Assembly (NCBI RefSeq): GCF_029945805.1
Contig: NZ_JAQSDH010000042.1
Location: 1-64,000 of the forward strand
DNA from: Flavobacterium sp.
GTDB lineage: Bacteria > Bacteroidota > Bacteroidia > Flavobacteriales > Flavobacteriaceae
DNA: 64,000 bases
Direction of reading: 5' to 3'
Shown here: positions 56,353 through 63,273 of the stretch, in pieces
Layout: the number at the start of each line of letters is the position of its first letter
Numbering within the stretch: position 1 is the stretch's first letter
Translations under genes and position numbers: made by a program
The notes under the pieces: generated by a model
Database searches by the model: none
What the model saw: only the letters and a program-made list of their open reading frames with translations
Told to the model about the DNA's origin: nothing

Positions 56353-57096
56353 ATGGTAAAGTTCGTAGTATTTTGCACCAAAGTAATCACAGTAGCAATA
56401 GTAGCAGTATTATTTAGCTCATGTAACGTTAGAGATTTACATATAGGAAATGGAATCGACGGTAACGGAACTGTTATAAAACAAACCAGAAACGTAGCAA
56501 CTAATTTTACCAAAGTCGATGTTAGTCGCGGACTCGCAGTTGTACTTGAACAATCAAACAATTATTTTGTGGAAGTGGAAGCCGATGAAAATTTACAAGA
56601 ACACATTAGCACGCGAGTTGAAAACGGTACACTTTTCGTCACATCAGACGAAGATATTGATGAAGCCACTGCTAAAACTATTTATGTAAAATTACCAGCG
56701 TTAACAACTATCGAAACATCAAGCGGAGCTTCTGTAAACTCAAAAAACGTTTTTACTGGCACTGACCTTACCATAAGATCAAGCAGTGGAAGTGAAACTG
56801 ATGTTACCATTGAATTTGACAACATCAAAACCAAAGCTACTAGCGGAAGTTCAATTATCCTAAAAGGTAAAGCATTAATGTTAAACACAGACACTTCTAG
56901 CGGAAGCAGTATTGAAGCCAAAAAATTATTGGTAAACGAAGTTGTTGCAGAAGCATCAAGTGGAAGCTCAATAGAGGTACATCCCATACTTAAATTAACT
57001 GGAAAAGCATCTAGTGGCAGCTCTATAAATTATAATAGTACACCGAAAACAGTAACTAAAGAAGAAAGTTCTGGTGGAAGCGTTTCAAAAGATTAA
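56353..57096 (+). CDS. DUF2807 lipoprotein, beta-helix
   Basis: A 247-residue lipoprotein (signal up to VLFSSC, Cys24). The mature chain is a DUF2807 'head GIN' domain with regularly spaced Ser-Gly turns (SSGASVNS, SSGSETDV, TSGSSIILK, SSGSSIEAK, SSGSSIEVH, SSGSSINYN), the hallmark of a right-handed beta-helix with one turn about every 20 residues. Third gene of the PadR-PspC-DUF2807 operon and directly before a terminator. Confidence 0.9.
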   Translation: MVKFVVFCTKVITVAIVAVLFSSCNVRDLHIGNGIDGNGTVIKQTRNVATNFTKVDVSRGLAVVLEQSNNYFVEVEADENLQEHISTRVENGTLFVTSDEDIDEATAKTIYVKLPALTTIETSSGASVNSKNVFTGTDLTIRSSSGSETDVTIEFDNIKTKATSGSSIILKGKALMLNTDTSSGSSIEAKKLLVNEVVAEASSGSSIEVHPILKLTGKASSGSSINYNSTPKTVTKEESSGGSVSKD

Positions 57097-57104
57097 ATTA
57101 ATAT

Positions 57105-57138
57105 AACATCTCAATGAAAATTGGGATGTTTTTTTTTC
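57105..57138 (+). terminator. Terminator of PadR-PspC operon
   Basis: Stem AACATCTCAAT/ATTGGGATGTT with a GAAA loop and a run of eight T. The promoter of the next gene follows directly. Confidence 0.9.
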
Positions 57139-57146
57139 TATTTTTG
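57139..57146 (+). promoter_or_regulatory. Candidate promoter of second DUF2807 gene
   Basis: TATTTTTG is an exact -7 match placed right behind the terminator T-run. ATTG in the terminator stem (57120-57123) could act as the -33 box (spacer 15). Confidence 0.55.
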
Positions 57147-57171
57147 ACAAACTAACTAGTCCCCGCCATAA

Positions 57172-58008
57172 ATGAAAAAAATAATTACGCTAAGTTTCCT
57201 TTTTATTTCTTTGTTGACATACGCTCAGAAAAAAGAAAAAGTAAAAGGTTCCAAAATTGTAAAATTGGAACAGAAGGAAGTTGGCAACTTCGAAAGTATT
57301 GAGGTTGAAGATAATCTTGAAGTTTTTTTGGTAAAAGGTGATGAATGTGCCTTCGAAGTTCAGGCCGATGACAATCTTATTGAGTTTGTTGAATATAAAA
57401 TTACTGGTAAAAACCTTAGAATCTCAACATCTAGAGATATGTCGAGCTATAAAAAACTAAGTGTTCGCGTTACCTACACGGATAAACTTAATATGGTTAT
57501 TGCTAAGGATGAAACCAATGTAACCGCATTATCTGATGTGATTTTAGATAATGTTACTTTCAAAAGTTATGATTACGCCAAATTATTTTTGACTGCCAAA
57601 ACCAAGAACTTTACCTTAATGGCAAATGATAAATCAAAAATAGAATTAAATCTGAAATCTGAAAAAACAGCTGTTGATATTAGTAAAAGCGCGTATGTCA
57701 AAGCTTTAATTTCAAGTACTGAAATGAAATTTGATATGTACCAAAAAGCTTCCGCAGATATTGAAGGTGATGTAAATGATTTGAAATTACGACTTGATAA
57801 CAGTTGCGATTTCACTGGAAAAAAATTAACTGCAAAAACGGGTTTGATAGAAGTTACCGCTTACGCAAAAGCAAGTATCAACATAAGCACCACTGCCATA
57901 ATTGATGCTTCTGGAAATAGTGAAATAGAATTGTCAGGCGAACCCAAAATCGAAATCAAACGCTTCGCAGAAAGTGCCATGATCAAGAAAATACCCGTCA
58001 AAAAATAA
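57172..58008 (+). CDS. Second DUF2807 protein, secreted
   Basis: A 278-residue protein with a signal peptide (MKKIITLSFLFISLLTYAQ). The DUF2807 domain is recognisable from FESIEVEDNLEVFLVKGDE, followed by regular beta repeats, but without the Ser-Gly rich turns of its neighbour. It is a diverged paralogue transcribed separately. Function unknown; linked by position to the PspC group. Confidence 0.85.
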   Translation: MKKIITLSFLFISLLTYAQKKEKVKGSKIVKLEQKEVGNFESIEVEDNLEVFLVKGDECAFEVQADDNLIEFVEYKITGKNLRISTSRDMSSYKKLSVRVTYTDKLNMVIAKDETNVTALSDVILDNVTFKSYDYAKLFLTAKTKNFTLMANDKSKIELNLKSEKTAVDISKSAYVKALISSTEMKFDMYQKASADIEGDVNDLKLRLDNSCDFTGKKLTAKTGLIEVTAYAKASINISTTAIIDASGNSEIELSGEPKIEIKRFAESAMIKKIPVKK

Positions 58009-58010
58009 AA

Positions 58011-58039
58011 AAAATCCCGTCTTAAAGAGATGGGATTTT
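58011..58039. terminator. Bidirectional terminator
   Basis: Stem AAAATCCCGTCT/AGATGGGATTTT (one G-U pair) with a 5-base loop, immediately after the DUF2807 stop. T-rich on both strands, facing the convergent trxB. Confidence 0.85.
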
Positions 58040-58078
58040 TTATGATTACTACTTTCAGTACGTTTTCAAGTTTCAAAA

Positions 58079-58120
58079 TTCTAATTTCTGCGTTCTAAAT
58101 TCTAATTTCTTACTTCTACA
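58079..58120. repeat. Heptad repeat after trxB
   Basis: Six consecutive 7-base units all beginning TTCT: TTCTAAT, TTCTGCG, TTCTAAA, TTCTAAT, TTCTTAC, TTCTACA. It ends next to the trxB stop codon (58122-58124). Confidence 0.85.
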
Positions 58121-58121
58121 A

Positions 58122-59069
58122 CTACTCTTTCGAAGCCAAATAACGTTCAGCGTCCAAAGCCGCCATACAGCCTGTTCCCGCAGCAGTAATTGCCTGTCTG
58201 TAAACATGATCAGCAGCATCGCCACCAACAAAAACGCCTTCAACATTTGTTTTCGATGTTCCTGAAATATTCACAATATAACCAGTTTCATCTAAAGTAA
58301 GGTACTCCGCAAAAATATCTGTATTTGGCTTGTGACCAATGGCAACAAAAAAACCGGTTGCCGGTATCTCTATAATTTCTCCAGTCGTTTTGTTTTTTGC
58401 TTTTACAGCCGTTACAACTTGTCCGTCGCCCAGAACTTCTTCAGTATCATAGTTCATTAGAATAGTAATGTTTTCGGTATTTCTAACACGTTGTTCCATA
58501 ATTTTTGAAGCTCTAAATTTCTCACTTCTAACCAACATAGTTACTTTCGTACACAATTTTGAAAGATAATGCGCTTCTTCACAAGCCGAATCCCCTGCTC
58601 CAACAATGACAACTTCCTGATTTCTATAAAAAAATCCGTCACAAACTGCACAAGCCGAAACACCGCCACCCATGTTCAGGTAATGCTGCTCAGATGGTAA
58701 TCCTAAATATTTTGCTGTTGCTCCAGTTGAAATGATTACAGTTTCACAGTGAATTTCTTTAGTGTCATTAATCCATACTTTATGAATTGGTCCTGAAAAA
58801 TCAACTTTGGTTGCCCAACCATCACGAACATCAGTTCCGAAACGTTTTGATTGTTCTTCTAATCCAACCATCATCTGCGGACCTGTAATTCCTTCTGGAT
58901 TTCCTGGCCAGTTTTCTACTTCATTGGTTGTGGTTAATTGCCCACCGGGTTGCATTCCTTGGTACAAAACCGGAAACATATTAGCTCTTGCTGCATAAAT
59001 TGCAGCGGTATATCCTGCTGGGCCAGACCCTATAATTAAGCATTTTATTTTTTCTATTGTATCAGACAT
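58122..59069 (-). CDS. trxB: Thioredoxin reductase
   Basis: An NADPH-dependent flavoenzyme reducing thioredoxin. It has 315 residues. FAD binding is GSGPAGYTAAIYAARA at 15-30. The redox-active pair is C140-A-V-C143 (SACAVCDGFFYR). The NADPH motif GAGDSACEEAHYLS and the FAD motif GVFVGGDAADHVYRQ are intact. A candidate promoter is at 59092-59099. Confidence 0.96.
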   Translation of the reverse strand: MSDTIEKIKCLIIGSGPAGYTAAIYAARANMFPVLYQGMQPGGQLTTTNEVENWPGNPEGITGPQMMVGLEEQSKRFGTDVRDGWATKVDFSGPIHKVWINDTKEIHCETVIISTGATAKYLGLPSEQHYLNMGGGVSACAVCDGFFYRNQEVVIVGAGDSACEEAHYLSKLCTKVTMLVRSEKFRASKIMEQRVRNTENITILMNYDTEEVLGDGQVVTAVKAKNKTTGEIIEIPATGFFVAIGHKPNTDIFAEYLTLDETGYIVNISGTSKTNVEGVFVGGDAADHVYRQAITAAGTGCMAALDAERYLASKE

Positions 59070-59091
59070 GATTAGATAATTATTTAAGGTG

Positions 59092-59099
59092 CAAATGTA
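59092..59099 (-). promoter_or_regulatory. Candidate trxB -7 element
   Basis: The minus strand reads TACATTTG, an exact -7 match. Transcription would start about 15 bases before the ATG. A clear -33 box was not seen. Confidence 0.5.
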
Positions 59100-59600
59100 A
59101 ACTTTTCAATCTATAATAGATCTCTGAACCAATCGCTAAATTCAATTTGTGGATAAAATTATATTATTGTTGAAAACCTGAAACACCGTATATCGTTGCT
59201 CAGTAACTCCGTTAACAAACCCGTATTTTATTTTTTAGAAGCACTACCAGTAATTTACGTACGACCTCCAGTCCCGCTTATATGTTTGCTTAAAGTTAAA
59301 AGAATGAAAAACTTATCTTTGAAATAGTATTAATTGATAGGTAAAACACATCAGAGAATGTATGGTTCTTTTCGAAATCTGTGTTAAAAGCTCCGCGCCT
59401 AATTGTGCTTTTGCGAACAACCATAATGTTCACAATCAGTTCACTAAGAAATTATAGTAGTTGGCTAATTTTCTATAAATTATTTACTTAGAATCAATTT
59501 GAAGTGATCTTACGTACTGATTGTAAATGCTAGCTACCAACTATAAAACATCAAGTTTATAATCTAATGTTATAAATAGTACCCTAATTGAAAAATACAA
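59100..59600. other. 500-base non-coding region upstream of dps
   Basis: No reading frame of note. Contents seen: an orphan -7 box TATCTTTG at 59314-59321; a hairpin AAAAGC/GCTTTT with a 15-base loop near 59385-59412; GTTCAC repeated directly near 59429; and an imperfect inverted pair AGTTGGCTA near 59460 and TAGCTACCAACT near 59530. Together they would allow a small RNA of about 80 bases (59328 to 59412), but without a U-tract this is speculative. Confidence 0.4.
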
Positions 59601-59604
59601 TGAG

Positions 59605-59612
59605 TACCTTTG
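59605..59612 (+). promoter_or_regulatory. Candidate dps -7 element
   Basis: TACCTTTG is an exact -7 match. ATTG ends at 59590, 14 bases upstream. Transcription would start near 59619. Confidence 0.55.
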
Positions 59613-59647
59613 AGAGAAGTAATGTAAAACATGTAAATTAAATTAAA

Positions 59648-60124
59648 ATGGGCACTATAAATGCAATCGGACTTGACACTACAAAAGCCAAACATTTAGC
59701 AGAAAAATTGAACGAACTCTTGGCAAACTATTCCATATTTTATCAAAACACAAGAGGCTATCATTGGAACATAAAGGGTGAGAAATTTTTTGAACTTCAT
59801 GTAAAGTTTGAAGAGTTGTACAACGACTTGATTCTGAAAATAGATGAAGTTGCTGAACGGATCTTAACATTAGGATACACTCCAAAACACAATTATTCTG
59901 AATACAAAACTACGTCTACAGTTAAAGAAAGTATTCAGGTAAGCGACGGAATTCATGCAGTTGAAAACATCTTAAATTCATTTCAAACGATCATTGTATT
60001 GCAACGTGAGTTGTTAACTCTTTCTGCCGACGCAGATGATGAAGGAACCAACGCCTTAATGAGTGATTACATCAGAATGCAAGAAAAACTGGTTTGGATG
60101 TATTCTTCTTTTTTGAGTAAATAA
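59648..60124 (+). CDS. dps: Dps ferritin-like DNA-protection protein
   Basis: A 158-residue miniferritin that stores iron and protects against peroxide as a dodecamer. Ferroxidase residues are visible in TRGYHWNIKGEKFFELHVKF followed by EELYNDLILKIDEVAER (His at about 40 and 52, Asp and Glu in the following helix). The N-terminus lacks the long Lys-rich tail of E. coli Dps, so DNA binding is uncertain. It stands alone behind a promoter, with a weak hairpin (60160-60188) after it. Confidence 0.95.
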   Translation: MGTINAIGLDTTKAKHLAEKLNELLANYSIFYQNTRGYHWNIKGEKFFELHVKFEELYNDLILKIDEVAERILTLGYTPKHNYSEYKTTSTVKESIQVSDGIHAVENILNSFQTIIVLQRELLTLSADADDEGTNALMSDYIRMQEKLVWMYSSFLSK

Positions 60125-60216
60125 GGTATAGATTCTACAACGTAATTAAATTAGAAACCCTTTCATAATTCCTAAATTCAGGAATGAAAGGATTAGTTGT
60201 TTTAAACCACCCTACC

Positions 60217-60266
60217 GTCGTACAATTGCTTTAAAAAAGGTCTACAACAAGCTCAGACTGACATTT
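60217..60266. repeat. REP-like hairpin, copy B
   Basis: The minus strand reads TGTCAGTCTGAGCTTGTTG, matching the left arm of copy A (179-240). The other arm has decayed. Confidence 0.7.
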
Positions 60267-60299
60267 GTGTATCTAATTTAATATAAAACCAACCTTACT

Positions 60300-60362
60300 T
60301 TCTAAATTCTGAAATCTAAATTCTAACTTTTCCCTTTTCCCTCATCCTCTAAACCCTAAAAT
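60300..60362. repeat. Nine-unit heptad repeat before helicase
   Basis: Nine consecutive 7-base units: TTCTAAA, TTCTGAA, ATCTAAA, TTCTAAC, TTTTCCC twice, TCATCCT, CTAAACC, CTAAAAT. The unit sequence drifts but the period is exact. The -7 box of the helicase promoter follows 9 bases later. Confidence 0.8.
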
Positions 60363-60371
60363 AGAAATGCC

Positions 60372-60379
60372 TATCTTTG
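60372..60379 (+). promoter_or_regulatory. Candidate helicase -7 element
   Basis: TATCTTTG is an exact match, 18 bases before the ATG at 60398. No TTTG is seen upstream because the heptad repeat occupies the -33 region. Confidence 0.5.
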
Positions 60380-60397
60380 CCGCAAATTACACTACCA

Positions 60398-61741
60398 ATG
60401 AGCACTTTTGAGCAATTCAATCTTCCAAAATCATTACAAAAAGCCATAGATGACTTGGGCTTAACTACGCCTACTCCAATTCAGGAGAAATCATTTTCAG
60501 TGATTATGTCCGGTCGCGACGTGATGGGAATTGCACAAACGGGTACGGGTAAAACCTTTGCTTATTTGTTGCCTTTACTTAAACAATGGAAGTTTATACC
60601 TACCGATACGCCAAGAATCGTAATCCTTGTACCCACAAGAGAATTAGTGGTTCAGATTGCTGCAGAAGTAGAGAAACTAACAGCCTACATGTCGGTTAGA
60701 ACTTTAGGCGTTTATGGAGGTGTAAATATAAATACTCAAAAGAAATCAGTATATGAAGGTATTGATGTACTGGTAGGAACTCCTGGACGTGTAATGGATT
60801 TGGCTTTGGACAATGTCATTCGTTTTGATAGCTTACAGAAACTGGTGATTGACGAGTTTGATGAAATGCTGAACCAAGGCTTTAGAACGCAGATTACTTC
60901 TATCCTATCGATGTTGAAAAACAAACGTCAGAACATCTTATTCTCAGCAACGATGACCGATGAGGTGGATGATATGCTAGAAGATTACTTTGATTTTCCT
61001 GAAGAAGTTACTTTGGAAAAATCGGGTACACCCTTAGAAAAAATAGAACAGTTGGGGTATTTTTTGCCTAACTTTTTGACCAAAATAAATTTGATTGTTG
61101 AATTACTAAAAGAGGAATCTTTAGAGCGCGTATTGCTTTTTGTAAACAATAAAAAGACTGCCGATTTATTAGCGGTACAATTGGAAGAACATTATCCGGA
61201 GCAATTCGGAATCATCCACTCGAACAAGTCACAGAATTACCGTTTGCAAACTATGGCATCGTTTCAAGCAGGCGAAATCAGAGGAATCGTTACTACGGAT
61301 GTGATGGCTAGAGGTTTAGATATATCCGATGTTACGCACGTTATCAACGTAGAGTTTTCGGAAGTTCCAGAACAATACATTCACCGAATTGGTCGTACAG
61401 GTCGTGCCGATAAATCGGGTATTGCGATTAGTTTAATTGCACCTCACGAACGTGAAATTCAGATTGAAGCCGAAATGTTGATGGAGAAAGAACTGAAGAT
61501 GATCACAATTCCTGCTACTGTTGAGGTCGCTGTTCGTTTATTGGAATTCGAAAAAGAAAGAAAGAAAATGAAAGTCATCCTGAAAACGAATAAGTTGGAA
61601 GGAGGCGCCTCGCATCATGAAAAATCTAAGAAAAACCAGAAGGTGAACCTTGGTGGTCCATCTAAAACCAAAAAGAAAACATCGAGTTCGGTTAACCGAA
61701 ACATTCTGAAAACTAGAGCTGCGAAGAAAAAGAAGAAATAG
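60398..61741 (+). CDS. DEAD-box RNA helicase (DEFD variant)
   Basis: An ATP-dependent RNA helicase of 447 residues. The start is ATG 60398; an in-frame TTG at 60377 lies within the promoter and is rejected. Motifs are Q (FNLPKSL..TTPTPIQ), I (AQTGTGKT), Ia (PTRELVVQ), Ib (TPGR), II as DEFD instead of DEAD (60851-60862), III (FSATM), V (TDVMARGLDI) and VI (HRIGRTGRADKSG). The C-terminal tail is Lys-rich (SKKNQKVNLGGPSKTKKK), typical for RNA binding. It is likely one of several RhlE/CsdA-like helicases acting in ribosome biogenesis or mRNA decay. Confidence 0.94.
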   Translation: MSTFEQFNLPKSLQKAIDDLGLTTPTPIQEKSFSVIMSGRDVMGIAQTGTGKTFAYLLPLLKQWKFIPTDTPRIVILVPTRELVVQIAAEVEKLTAYMSVRTLGVYGGVNINTQKKSVYEGIDVLVGTPGRVMDLALDNVIRFDSLQKLVIDEFDEMLNQGFRTQITSILSMLKNKRQNILFSATMTDEVDDMLEDYFDFPEEVTLEKSGTPLEKIEQLGYFLPNFLTKINLIVELLKEESLERVLLFVNNKKTADLLAVQLEEHYPEQFGIIHSNKSQNYRLQTMASFQAGEIRGIVTTDVMARGLDISDVTHVINVEFSEVPEQYIHRIGRTGRADKSGIAISLIAPHEREIQIEAEMLMEKELKMITIPATVEVAVRLLEFEKERKKMKVILKTNKLEGGASHHEKSKKNQKVNLGGPSKTKKKTSSSVNRNILKTRAAKKKKK

Positions 61742-61788
61742 AAGTTAGATATTAGATTACAACTTATTCTGAATTCAATTAGAACCAC

Positions 61789-61838
61789 AAATGCCAGTCT
61801 GAGCTTCGCCTGTGTTGACGAAGCTTAGTGTGACAAAT
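61789..61838. repeat. REP-like hairpin, copy C
   Basis: Arms ATGCCAGTCTGAGCTTCG and GACGAAGCTTAGTGTGACA. It is between convergent helicase and lactonase genes and could help to end both transcripts. Two heptad-like units (GTTAGAT ATTAGAT) lie at 61744-61757. Confidence 0.75.
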
Positions 61839-61859
61839 TGCAAATAATTGGGTTAGAAT

Positions 61860-62963
61860 TTATTCAAAAACTAAGCAAACTGGAGAGCACACGGCGATTC
61901 TTTTTCCTGAATCGGTTACCATTCCTGTAGTTTTATCTCTTGAAAAGATGACTACTTCATTGCTATATTGATGTGCAACCAAAAGAAACTTCCCAGAAGG
62001 ATCTATAGTGAAATTGCGCGGGCCATTGCCTAATGTGCTTGTGGTCCTAACTAATTTCAGCTTTCCATTATCCTTAATTGTAAAACAACTTATCGTATTG
62101 GCGTCTCCGCGATTGGTAGCGTACACAAATCTCCCATCAGCACTCATTTTAATATCAGCCGCTCGGGTTTTTCCTTTGAACTTTCTATCGACTATGGTGG
62201 TTTCCTGAATTACCTTGAGTTCACCATTGGTATAAGAAAGCACCGCTAACGAACCATCGAATTCATTGATTAGGTATATCATTTTACATTCCTCACTAAA
62301 GGTAAAATGTCTCGGACCACTTCCTGGCTTTAGTTCTAAGAAATAACTTAATGCTAAAACATCCAACTTTTCCTCAGGATTGTAACGGTACACATACAGA
62401 TAATCTTTTCCTAAATCACTAGAAATCAAATATTTTTTGTCAGCTGAAAACTGTAGCATGTGCATCTGTGAAGCTTCGGATTTGTTTGCATGAACCGTCT
62501 GAACTTCGTGCTTTACTATTTGTTTGTATTTTCCAACGGTTCCGTCTTCATTTTTACCAAATACCGTAATGTTTCCGCCAGTATAATTGGCAACAAAGAC
62601 ATTCTTTTCATCTGTAATAATGTTACACGGGTCATTTCCTTCCGAACTTTTAGAGTTTAAAAACTGTAGATTTCCACTATCGGAATAAAATCGAAAAGCA
62701 CTTACTTGACTGTCATTTCCGTTTTCATTTACACTGTACACAAACTTTTTATCTAACGAAAAAGTCAAAAAACTTGGATTCACAATACTTTTCGTTGACC
62801 CTTTTAAGTATGTTTCCGCGGTATCCGTATTAAAATCATAGACATACATTCCGTCACTCGCGCACGAGTTTGTATAAGTTCCGATAACCAAATTGTGGTG
62901 GTTTTCTTGAGCTTGCGTTGTAATGCAGAAAATAGCGGTTAATAAGGCGGAGTATTTTATCAT
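61860..62963 (-). CDS. Secreted lactonase-family beta-propeller
   Basis: A 367-residue protein of the 6-phosphogluconolactonase-like (YbhE/Pgl) seven-bladed propeller family. The N-terminus looks like a signal peptide (MIKYSALLTAIFCITTQAQ), which argues against a role in the cytoplasmic pentose-phosphate pathway. Typical segments are LVIGTYTNSCASDGMYVYDF, GSGPRHFTFSEECKMIYLIN and LGNGPRNFTIDPSGKFLLVA. A candidate -7 box is at 62984. Confidence 0.88.
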   Translation of the reverse strand: MIKYSALLTAIFCITTQAQENHHNLVIGTYTNSCASDGMYVYDFNTDTAETYLKGSTKSIVNPSFLTFSLDKKFVYSVNENGNDSQVSAFRFYSDSGNLQFLNSKSSEGNDPCNIITDEKNVFVANYTGGNITVFGKNEDGTVGKYKQIVKHEVQTVHANKSEASQMHMLQFSADKKYLISSDLGKDYLYVYRYNPEEKLDVLALSYFLELKPGSGPRHFTFSEECKMIYLINEFDGSLAVLSYTNGELKVIQETTIVDRKFKGKTRAADIKMSADGRFVYATNRGDANTISCFTIKDNGKLKLVRTTSTLGNGPRNFTIDPSGKFLLVAHQYSNEVVIFSRDKTTGMVTDSGKRIAVCSPVCLVFE

Positions 62964-62983
62964 TTTTAAGGCATTTAGAGAAA

Positions 62984-62991
62984 CAAAAATA
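62984..62991 (-). promoter_or_regulatory. Candidate lactonase -7 element
   Basis: The minus strand reads TATTTTTG, an exact -7 match 20 bases before the ATG. No clear -33 box. Confidence 0.45.
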
Positions 62992-63033
62992 AGGTTTTCG
63001 ATTGGATAAGCATTTTATAATTTAAAGCATATT

Positions 63034-63096
63034 TTCAGTCTGAGCCACTCGAATACCTTTTTTTTATAGCACTTCGACAAACTCAGTGGGACAATT
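63034..63096. repeat. REP-like hairpin, copy D
   Basis: Left arm TTCAGTCTGAGCCACTCGAA, right arm CACTTCGACAAACTCAGTG then GGACA. About 26 bases further on is TAATTACTACCAACGG (63122-63137), which matches the arm that follows copy A at a similar distance. The rest of 62992-63200 shows nothing else recognisable. Confidence 0.75.
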
Positions 63097-63201
63097 TTTT
63101 ATTTATATGACTGCACAATAATAATTACTACCAACGGCTATTATAATAATTTGAATCCAAAAAATCTGAAAAATGAGTACTGAAAGCTCCCTAGTTTTTA
63201 C

Positions 63202-63209
63202 TATTTTTG
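63202..63209 (+). promoter_or_regulatory. Candidate batA -7 element
   Basis: TATTTTTG is an exact -7 match. The leader would be about 58 bases and contains the 12-bp palindrome ACCTCATGAGGT at 63248-63259. Confidence 0.5.
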
Positions 63210-63273
63210 ACAAATCGAAGATTCATCGAATTCCCGGTAATAATTAAACCTCATGAGGTAAACTTTATATTAA

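Noticed and set aside
60377..60397. TTG start for the DEAD-box helicase
   Set aside because: It overlaps the -7 promoter box; the ATG at 60398 begins the conserved STFEQFNL motif.
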